Shown here: one piece after another, positions 55,216 to 64,000 of the stretch
Layout: each line of letters begins with the position of its first letter
Position numbering within the stretch: position 1 is the stretch's first letter
DNA from: Lantana camara
Taxonomy: Eukaryota; Streptophyta; Magnoliopsida; Lamiales; Verbenaceae
Assembly (NCBI GenBank): GCA_037501455.1
Contig: CM074862.1
Coordinates: 83,444,001-83,508,000, forward strand
Length of the DNA stretch: 64,000 nt
Direction of reading: 5' to 3'
Notes under the pieces: model-generated
What the model was told of the DNA's origin: nothing
What the model saw: only the letters and a program-made list of their open reading frames with translations
The model's database searches: none
Position numbers and translations under genes: made by a program

Positions 55216-56960
55216 TAACAGAACAGAAGCTACACAGAAATGGCGAAACAGGGGAGGAGAAAGCAAGGAAAGGAGCAGGCCAAACATACACATAATTTGC
55301 AAACAATATAAGCCAACAACTAAGGGTAAGAAGAGGTTTCAATTGCACAAGAACAGACCTGAAATTAACCTCAAACATGCAGCAAAACTGAGAAGGAAAA
55401 GGCAGTAGTTTCAGCGGGAAAAACAGGGGAAGGGAAGGAAAGAATAGAACAACCCAAAACATGATCAATCAACTAACAACACAGCTGCAAACAGGGTAAA
55501 AAGGAACAACATTTGATATCGAAGCAACTCCCAAAAGCTATCAGCAGAATGGTACGTGAAGGAGGGAGAAATTCAGTTCAAAATTCATTCAAATGCTCAA
55601 AACCTAACTGTTCAAACACATGCTCCAAAACCCCAAGAAATCTGAATCAAAATCAGGGATGAAAGGATGAAAATAACCATAGATGCATGTACAACATAAT
55701 CCTAACTCACCTTATTGATTGGATGAAGGTTGATTGAGATTTGAGCTCAAAACCTCAAGGTTTCGCACTGTTACGGAAAGAACTGGGCTGCTGAAGGGTT
55801 TGGCTGAAATTTCTGGTGTGTGGGAGGATATTCTTGGTTAGGGGTAGTTATGGGATGATAGAGGATTGAACTAGGGTCAAAAGGCCACCAACCACAGTTA
55901 ATTTGGTTAAGTTTTGAACAAGTTATGGTCATTCTAGTGAAAGGTGGTCCATTTGATGCCGTTTCGTTTTTCGGTTGGATTTCGAGGGTTCAAATGATTT
56001 CGGAAAAATATATGGCTTAGTTTACTAAACCCGAATTTTCGTTACGAGTTCAGCGGAGTTGACGGAACTCGAATCCGAGTTCCCGAGCTCAATATATTAA
56101 ATACGGAACCAAGGGTACGCTAAGTGCTCGTTAGCCCCCGATTTGGTTCCACGAATCAAAATAAATTCGTTAACATATCAAATGAATTCGAAAACATAAA
56201 CCGAGCATATAGGCATGTTCATAACACATATATTTACAACATACTACAATTTCAGGCATTTCGATATCATTTCATATAAGATCGATGCACAATATAACCA
56301 ACTCTGCACATTTCATGCAATCCATGCACATTTCATGCATAAATAAAATGAAACCAAATAACTTAAATTAAATATTAAATAAAATAAATTAAAGTTAACG
56401 TATATATTTGAATAAATTAATTAATATGGTTAAACATAATTAATTAGCATAATGCTTAATTAACAACATAATTAACATTAATCATTAACTAACAATAATT
56501 AAGGAAATATATATATATTTATATTTATACTTAAAATACGAATTAGTTTTTAAAATAATATTGAATTAAAATATAATATAATAAAATAAAATAATAACAA
56601 TTTATAATAAAATTAAATATGGAACACGTAAAAACAATTAATCACATAATTAAATAATTTAATTGCGCAATTTAGAAACAAATACGACATATTAATATAA
56701 ATGAAAAACCGGGGCGTTACAGTCACAACCTTTCCCCCTTAAGAGGACCTGGTCCCCAGGTCCACTGCCTCGAGTTCTGGACTCTTAAGCAGCTCTCTCG
56801 TGTTCATCCCACGCGGGTTAGCAACTCCCCGTCAGGAATTAGTTTGGAAAAGGTCTTCAAGCCACAAGGGGTCTTCAGTTGTTGTTAAGTCACGACCTTT
56901 AACTCACCGAAGCCTAAACTCTCGGAATTCTATCAAACAAAGCAAGTAGTGCAACGAAGA

Positions 56961-57035
56961 GTGAGAACCCCGTCTCTCAAACAAACAATGAGAGAACCCC
57001 GTCTCTCGAACAACAAGTGAGAGCCCCCGTCTCTC
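56961..57035 (-). repeat. Three hairpin units in the interior of element A
   Basis: Plus-strand GTGAGAACCCCGTCTCTC (56961), GAGAGAACCCCGTCTCTC (56990) and a variant at 57017, each able to fold on GAGA/TCTC arms, about 220-310 bp inside the polypurine tract. Confidence 0.75.
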
Positions 57036-59479
57036 AAACACAAAGAAAGAGAAACTCTCAAGCTCTCAAAACAACACTTAAATAAACAATCACGCAATAA
57101 CCACACAAGAAACAAGTAGGGGAAATCAAATACATCAAGTATCAATCACATAAAAGCAGTTAATACAACAAGCAATCAAAGCACTTAACATTATAAGATT
57201 ATTCGAATGAAAGTTGCATATATGCATATGCCATGGATGCCTGATGTACCGTTCACCATTGTTCAGGAATCTTCCATTGTAATGCTCCGATTCAATCACC
57301 TGATTTGCTCTTGGAGATTCTTCTACCGTTTGTGTCATGTATTGAAATCCCAGGTATGTTCATTACTTAAACGACCACTCAGTCTCCCTTCCATAATCTT
57401 TTCCTTTATCCTTTCTAAATAACACGGTCTGAAACTCTAGATTTTAGTGTGCACTTGATCTTAACCCAATTAATTCATCCTTCTCCACAAATTATACTCA
57501 ACCTCCTCGGAAGCTTGAGCTAATCTTTAATGCTCGAATACTAGCCTTCAAGTCTTAGATTCATCCCCGGTTCATCACGGAGAAATGATTAACAAATTGG
57601 CAACTTCTCTTGCTCAAGTTGTGATCTCTTCTAGATTTTCCACTTCTATCTCTCGTTGAATTGACTCTCACTTCATCAACGTGGAATATGATGATCGGAG
57701 CAGCTTTTGTTATCCGATACCCTCTTTACCAATTCGTGTAATTCCTTCACTGTCCTATCGTCTCCAACGCATGAGGTACGTTATGTCGTAAACGATCTTT
57801 CCAACCTTGTAGATTTAGTTTGTAATTCCCATAGTAAGAAATTAGTGAGGCTGATTCTCCGACCGAAGTTACCGACGATCAATCTTTTGCCCTGTCTTAT
57901 AGTTTCATATCCCAAGCATTCCTTGAATTCGTATCTTCATCTTTCTAAGTACTTATCTCTTCCAAAATTATTCTCAAATCTTCATTCACTGCGATCTTGA
58001 AATTCCCTTGAACACTAAACCTTCCATTTCATCTCTTGCCACTGGCGTAGAATCAAGTTACTTGTGGCTTCTTACATTTTCCATTGTTCCCACTAGAGGT
58101 AGTTTATCAAAATACCATCGTGAATTTAGTCATCTCCCAGTCGGCTCTTCCCTTTAAGAATTCATATCCCCAACTATTGAGGTCGTTATATCACTAATCA
58201 ATTGAAAATTTTCAATTTCTAATTTAGCTTTCTCGGTATCGGTGGTTCGATCTAAGGTATGTGTCTGGTGATCTCGCTCACGATCACTTTGAAATGTCTG
58301 GTAGGGACAACAATCTACTTCCTTCATTCCAAGATCCAGTTCTACTTTCCAGGCCTCCATATTTTCCTTTCCCTTTCATTCCTTATACCTTGCAATCCAA
58401 CATTTTTCTTATCTTGATTCGAGTAAGATCAGATCGGAGTAACACTCGATGAACGAAGTGGGAAAAATTTCCTACCAAGTAAACACTAAATAATGCATGT
58501 TGGATTAATATGCCAATGCACGTAGCAAACAATTAAGGATGCAACACATCGGAGAAATTATCAAGTAGGAATGCACGCACACAAATAAATAAAGAAGATT
58601 AAATAATTTAATACGACTTATGATGCACGTGCCATGAATGCAATACACCTGTCACTGTAGTGGTCAACTTTAGCTCGGTAACTTTTTTGTTATCTCCTAA
58701 ATTACGGTTCGATTTGAACTTGTTTATCATCTCTCGTTTTTCCCACGGTCTTCCAAATCTTCGTAAGCTTTCCTTGTATCAACTTGTGTGTTGCCATGGC
58801 CCGATATTGCAATTCTTGATTCTAAATTCCTCTATACCCATAGAATTGGTATCTCGACTCATTCCCAAGTATCGACCTCCAAAGATTTTACGAATCTTCA
58901 CTCTATGCCTTGAGTTAGACAATCCCGTTGAATTTGGTTGATTAACTCTTACAATGTAGGTGTATGTGTTGATTCTTGTGAGTCGTAATCATCATACACC
59001 CCACTACTATTTCATTGAACGTTCACCAACTCCCATAAAACTTGTGAATTTTTCCACAATCGACCTTCTATTCCGGATCCTACCTTTCAAACCGTAACTC
59101 CATCGAGGAATGGTCATGTTCCTCAAATTCTTGTATGAAATTCCCCGGTGCATCCTACATCTTCCCTGCTTGAAAGTAGAGCTTGTGATAGTTCGTTGTT
59201 GTCATAGGGATTGGCCGTGGTTTGATATTATCTTCATAACCTATAATTTACAACTCAATTCTAGAATAAATGCATGCGATTAAAGCATGCTCATGACACA
59301 TAATCAACACCAAGGCCATGGATTGATGTAATATATAACATATAATCCAACAAGGTCTTGAAAGGAATGCAATTCAAGATTCAAAAGCAATGCAATGAGC
59401 ACGTTGACAGGTAGTTCCTAAGCCGTACAGCCTAGACTCGACAGGACACGTCACTAGAACTCCGGTTTTACAACCTAGA

Positions 59480-59491
59480 GCTCTGATACCA
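59480..59491 (-). promoter_or_regulatory. Duplicated primer-binding site, initiator tRNA-Met
   Basis: Sense TGGTATCAGAGC next to the truncated LTR end at 59500. It is the internal copy created by the tandem duplication. Confidence 0.88.
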
Positions 59492-61144
59492 CCTTAGGAT
59501 GTGACACCCTAGATGGAGGGCCCCACATCCCCCGCACTATGAGCCCAGTCCACCCATGAAATGGAAAGTCCATACATAAACCAAGCTCACAGCGAACGGA
59601 GACAGAAATAAAAACAAACAACCCTGTGCTAGGCGGGACTAGACCCTACCAACAAATCAACAGGAACAGAGCAGCAGGAATAAGGCAGTCATGTATTCAC
59701 AACCAATACATAATAACAATACAAGTAGAAAAGTAAAACTGGTTCAACTAAAGAAAATACAACCTCGCCTAACCTGTCCCCAATTCAATACATATGACAA
59801 CATAAATACGGGTTCCACTAGGGGCCCTAGAAACCTGTCCCGAATTTAATAAAGCAAAAGTAGAATACATTGGCATTCAATTTCCAATTTAGCTTTCTCG
59901 GTATCGGTGGTTCGATCTAAGGTATGTGTCTGGTGATCTCGCTCACGATCACTTTGAAATGTCTGGTAGGGACAACAATCTACTTCCTTCATTCCAAGAT
60001 CCAGTTCTACTTTCCAGGCCTCCACATTTTCCTTTCCCTTTCATTCCATATACCTTGCAATCCAACATTTTTCTTGTCTTGATTTGAGTAAGATCAGGTC
60101 GGAGTAACACTCGATGAACGAAGTGGGAAAAATTTCCTACCAAGTAAACACTAAATAATGCATGTGGGATTAATATGCCAATGCACGTAGCAAACAATTA
60201 AGGATGCAACACATTGGAGAAATTATCAAGTAGGAATGCACGCAAACAAATAAATAAAGAAGATTAAATAATTTAATACGACTTATGACGCACGTGCCAT
60301 GAATGCAATACACCTGTCACAGTAGTGGTCAACTTTAGCTCGGTAACTTTTTCGTTATCTCCTAAATTATGGTTCGATTTGAACTTGTTTATCATTTCTC
60401 GTTTTTCCCACGGTCTTCCAAATCTTCGTAAGCTTTCCTTGTATCAACTTGTGTGTTGCCATGGCCCGATATTGCAATTCTTGATTCTAAATTCCTCTAT
60501 ACCCATAGAATTGGTATCTCGACTCATTCCCAAGTATCGACCTCCAAAGATTTTACGAATCTTCACTCTATGCCTTGAGTTAGACAATCCCGTTGAATCT
60601 GGTTGATTAACTCTTACAATGTAGGCGTATGTGTTGATTCTTGTGAGTCGTAATCATCATACACCCCACTACTATTTCATTGAACGTTCACCAACTCCCA
60701 CAAAACTTGTGAATTTTCCCACAATCGACCTTCTATTCCGGATCCTACCTTTCAAACCGTAACTCCATCGAGGAATGGTCATGTTCCACAAAATCTTGTA
60801 TGAAATTCCCCGGTGCATCCTACATCTTCCATGCTTGAAAGTAGAGCTTGTGATAGTTCGTTGTTGTCATAGGGATTGGCCGTGGTTTGATATTATCTTC
60901 ATAACCTATAATTTACAACTCAATCTTAGAATAAATGCATGCGATTAGAGCATGCTCATGACACATAATCAACACCAAGGCCATGAATTGATGCAATATA
61001 TAACATATAATCCAACAAGGTCTTGAAAGGAATGCAATTCAAGATTCAAAAGCAATGCAATGAGCACGTTAGCAGGTAATTCCTAAGCCGTACAACCTAG
61101 ACTCGACAGGACACGACACTAGAACTCCGGTTTTACAACCTGGA

Positions 61145-61156
61145 GCTCTGATACCA
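61145..61156 (-). promoter_or_regulatory. Primer-binding site of element A
   Basis: Sense TGGTATCAGAGC eight bases after the end of the 5' LTR (61165). Confidence 0.9.
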
Positions 61157-61164
61157 CCTTAGGA

Positions 61165-64000
61165 TGTGACACCCTAGACGGAGGGCCCCACATCCCCCGC
61201 ACTATGAGCCCAGTCCACCCATGAAATGGAAAGTCCATACATAAACCAAGCTCATAGCGAACGGAGACAGAAATAAAAGCAAACAACCCTGTGCTTGGCG
61301 GGACTAGACCCTACCAACAAATCAACAGGAACAAAGCAGCAGGAATAAGACAGTCATGTATTCACAACCAATACATAATAACAATACAAGTAGGAAAGTA
61401 AAACGGGTTCAACTAAAGAAAATAGAACCTGTCCTAACCTGCCCCCAATTCAATACATATGACAACATAAATACGGGTTCCACTAGTGGCCCTAGAAACC
61501 TGTCCCGAATTCAATAAAGCAAAAGTAGAATACATTGGCCGACAAGGCCTAAAATTAAGCAGGAAATGTGAATGCGGTACAATGTAGTGTGAGCTAGACC
61601 AAGACTCGAACAAGAACCTCAAAAGACTCCCGCCTAACGACCACAGAACCTGCAAGACAAGACTAAAAACAACGAGAGGGAGGGATCAGCCAACTGACTG
61701 AGTGAAGGGGGTACACACGCATATATATATGGACAGGTGATCAGGCAAGCAAAATTCCACTGTACATTATTAGTTATTAAAACAGGAGACAGAAATCAGA
61801 AGTAAATCAATACGTGCGGGTGGAATTATGTTCAAGCATGCAGGTCAGATAAACGGGATATAATATGCATGTGTCGATATCCGTACGCCCTCTGTTGAAG
61901 CCTATTTTACCTTACCGATCCATGAACTCAGGTGCTGAACAGGGACTGGAGGCCTACCGGAGGTTACGGATATCTATGTTTAACATTTTAGGGGGACCCG
62001 GCGAGAACGGGTATTTATTCCATCCTGGACTCCACTTTTCACTTATTAAATGACAGGTACAGTCAGGTAATCAGGAAACAAGCAGGAAACAGGATTTATA
62101 ATTAATTATCAGGCGGGAAAACAAGTACAAATTAATCCCCTTTCTCCGGGTTCAATGTGGCCGGTAGCTAACCTCCACATCCGCGCATCAGGGTGATCTT
62201 TGGGTTCATGACTCCCTCAGATCGGAGCCCCATCTCCCACCAAACCTCCTGGTGGGTATCCGGGTAGTCCAATAGGATGGGACTTGTGCAAGAGGTCACC
62301 ATCGGCCCGATACCTCCCCGGATCACTCAATACACAAGCCCCTGGGCCCCAGGAACAGGAACAGGATCCACACCGGCTAACCCAGCTCTAGGAGAGCCGG
62401 GGGCAATCAATATCTCGGAAAACAGGCTCAGGGTTAACACTTACACAAGTTATAAAGCATTTTCGGTACCTAGCCGGTATAAAAGATATGGTTAACTTGA
62501 ATATGAAAACCATTTGGCATAATTTTAATTCATGCAAGGTTATAGGTCATTTATAAAGAAAACCCTCACCTCCATGTGTAAGAAAGACCCAGAGAGAGAG
62601 ACCACGAACCCCGAGCATCTCCACCGAGGAGATCACTGAATAAGAAAGAGATACAGTGTACTTGTGAGACACGACTCAAAATGGAACCAAGTAGGACGCA
62701 CGGAAAGAATGTTTATGAAGTGATAAAACTTGTCATGACGTGTTTCAATATGAAATAAAGCATAGGAATTACATGGAATGGTGTGATCGTGTTCATATGC
62801 TCAAGTACTCAGGCGAATTCAATTCATATATAAAGCACGAGTTCACACAATCAAGTTTAGGCAAGTAAAGACCAATGAGTGCCACATAAGAGCATAAATA
62901 CCAATTAAGTAAGCATATAATTCATATAAGTCACATACGGGAGCCAAAGGGGTGAAAGGAATGCAAGAAAAACGGTTTTGGCGAAGTTTAGGAAAAGCTG
63001 ACAGTTTTCGGGGATGCACAAGCTGTAGTAAAACTGGAATATCTTGATTTTGAGGAAAGGGAATTGAGTTTTGTTTCTTGGGAATGAAACTAGACACATA
63101 GGCCTTTAAAATGATATATGGCACGAAATGTGGTTCAAAGCGATGAGAAAATGGCGTAAGCTTAAAGTTGGGTGAAAGCAGATTGTCGGCAAAATTGCCA
63201 ACACCGAAAAGAATTGATAATATCTCACAAATGGGAAACAATATTGAGGTGATTCCAATTGTAGGTTGTTCTAGACTTCAAAAGGTTTCTAATGGTTCAA
63301 AAATCAGGTTAATCCGAGTTCGGATGAGGGAGTAACCGGCCAGGGGAGAGCAGGTGCAGAAACCCTTCTGTAACAAACTACCCGCCCGGGTACTTTTGTG
63401 GGCAAAAACTACCCGCCCGGGTAGTCCTCCAGAACAAGAAAAACGTACCAAAATAGGGGAAGCTCGCGGGAGAGAAAAACCAAACACCTAAATCACCCCA
63501 AACCTCAACCACAAGCACCCAAAACAACCAACATCAAGCACACAATCATAATATCTCATTTAGGCCACTTATAATCCAAAGGAACATGCTTAGATACATC
63601 AAAACCCCTTCATAAAACCCTCAAATATTCCATAACCATGAATGCATCAAAGTTAAAGTAAAACATGTCATATATGCATGAGATTAATTCAAATTCATCA
63701 CATAAACTTCAAAACATGTCATGAAATCCAAAGAAAGTGAAAGCTCTAGTCTAAACTCACATTCTTCAAATATACAAGTTTCTAACATACCTTGCAAATG
63801 CAAGAAAAAGAAGGGGAAAGGAAGAAGAGATGGCCTTGGAGTGAATTCCTTGAAGAAAAGATGGAAGAAAGCTCAAATCTCTTGTTGTCTTGTGAATTGA
63901 AATGAAAGAGATGTCTTGCCCTTGTTCTTGGTTCTTGGAAGATGAAGATGAAATGAAGAAATGTATGTATAGGTATGTGTATATAGATATATCGATCAAG
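61165..64000 (-). repeat. 5' LTR of element A (incomplete at the window edge)
   Basis: Collinear with 49392-52255 of the 3' LTR, including hairpins, candidate intron (61650-63790) and palindromes. About 390 bp of the LTR lies outside the window. Confidence 0.9.

Larger units (their letters stand above)
53072..55710 (-). promoter_or_regulatory. Candidate LTR-internal intron (LTR B)
   Basis: Sense donor-like CAATAAG|GTGAGTTAG at 55711/55710 and acceptor-like TAGTGTGCAG|GTTTGG at 53072/53071, followed by GAGCTAGGCGGAG. Confidence 0.5.
52648..56721 (-). mobile_element. Solo LTR 'B' (4074 bp) inserted in LTR A
   Basis: On the sense (minus) strand it starts TGTAACGCCCCGG at 56721 and ends CGGGGTGCTACA at 52648. 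The duplication GTCAC flanks it (52643-52647 and 56722-56726). Removing it rejoins the LTR A end TGTGACACCCCG to its polypurine tract. It has the same intron-like signals, hairpins and palindromes as the others. Confidence 0.92.
56728..61164 (-). other. Non-coding interior of element A
   Basis: No retroviral domain is recognisable in either strand. The polypurine tract (sense AAGGGGGAAAGG) is at about 56729-56742 and PBS sites are at 59480-59491 and 61145-61156. Short open frames at 57707-58000, 58660-58941 and 60325-60606 have no recognisable domain; the last two are copies of one duplicated segment. Confidence 0.7.
58210..61538 (-). repeat. 1.67-kb tandem duplication spanning interior, PBS and LTR end
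   Basis: Unit 1 (58210-59874) consists of interior sequence, a PBS and 375 bp of LTR 3' end. Unit 2 (59875-61538) repeats it with only scattered differences and continues into the full 5' LTR. The junction at 59874/59875 joins LTR sequence (ACATTGGC) directly to interior sequence (ATTCAATTTC). Confidence 0.9.
49392..64000 (-). mobile_element. LARD-like non-autonomous LTR element 'A' (runs off the window)
   Basis: On the minus strand the order is 5' LTR (61165 to beyond 64000), PBS, non-coding interior and 3' LTR (49392-52647). The 3' LTR is interrupted by solo LTR B one base before its 5' end. LTR ends are TGTGACACC...GGTGTCACA. The interior (about 2.8 kb plus a 1.67-kb duplication) has no recognisable gag, protease or RT, which matches large retrotransposon derivatives. 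Ty3 affiliation is inferred from LTR style. The outer target duplication cannot be checked. Confidence 0.8.

Noticed and set aside
56728..59499. Hidden gag-pol in the interior of element A
   Set aside because: I looked in both strands for knuckle, D-S/T-G, RT and integrase motifs and found none. A profile search would be decisive.
1..64000. CRISPR array, tRNA or rRNA genes
   Set aside because: No regularly spaced identical repeats with unique spacers, no cloverleaf with A/B boxes and no rRNA core sequence were recognised. TGGTATCAGAGC sites are retroelement primer-binding sites, not tRNA genes.

Overview
This window is repeat-dominated nuclear DNA of a flowering plant, most likely a eudicot. 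The evidence is AT-rich intergenic sequence, plant-type LTR retrotransposons primed by initiator tRNA-Met, a plant L1-type LINE with a C-terminal RNase H, a MuDR-type MULE and several MITEs. I cannot name the species. Almost no host coding sequence is visible: one small conserved-looking ORF (3489-3692) and a broken proline-rich ORF (41563-41776).

Layout. 1-3046: AT-rich DNA with four MITEs, three of Mutator type (9-10 bp target duplications) and one hAT type (8 bp). 3147-5199: the small ORF and non-coding flank with a perfect 112-bp tandem duplication. 5200-16240: a 5'-truncated minus-strand LINE split by a complete Ty1/copia element of Tork/Tnt1 type (7321-12819, duplication CATCG) and by a 719-bp insertion. 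16861-20038: a 3.2-kb solo LTR (E). 21878-40295: a MULE with 128-bp terminal inverted repeats and a perfect 10-bp duplication. It carries a GRF-zinc-finger gene and a mudrA-type transposase in convergent orientation. Inside it sit an Angela/BARE-like copia element (23260-32743), a MITE (34213-34614) and a solo LTR (C, 35968-38276). 41563-49391: a proline-rich ORF cut by a truncated LTR (D), then an Angela fragment fused to an Athila/Tat-like Ty3 protease segment. 49392-64000: a minus-strand element with about 3.26-kb LTRs and a non-coding interior (LARD-like, 'A'). One of its LTRs is interrupted by a 4.07-kb solo LTR (B), and its 5' part is partly tandem-duplicated.

Most interesting signal. 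LTRs A-E are strongly diverged but share one architecture on the sense strand. Each has a splice-donor-like site (AAG|GT), then a cluster of GC-rich palindromes about 350-630 nt downstream whose sequence differs between families. Next come a short hairpin TCAGTC-N-GACTGA that contains a plant branch-point consensus (CTGAC), and a CAG|GT acceptor 23-37 nt after the presumed branch A. Last is a terminal hairpin of 15-22 bp with a constant 2-nt bulge, directly before the invariant GCGGGGGATG. Arm differences in the terminal hairpin that keep pairing are G.U wobbles in the sense RNA, which argues for a selected RNA structure. I read this as a structured, possibly spliced LTR leader. It is an inference from comparison inside this single window.

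Nearly all transposon genes are dead, with stops, frameshifts or mutated catalytic residues. The GRF gene in the MULE is the exception, being open if an alternative acceptor is used.
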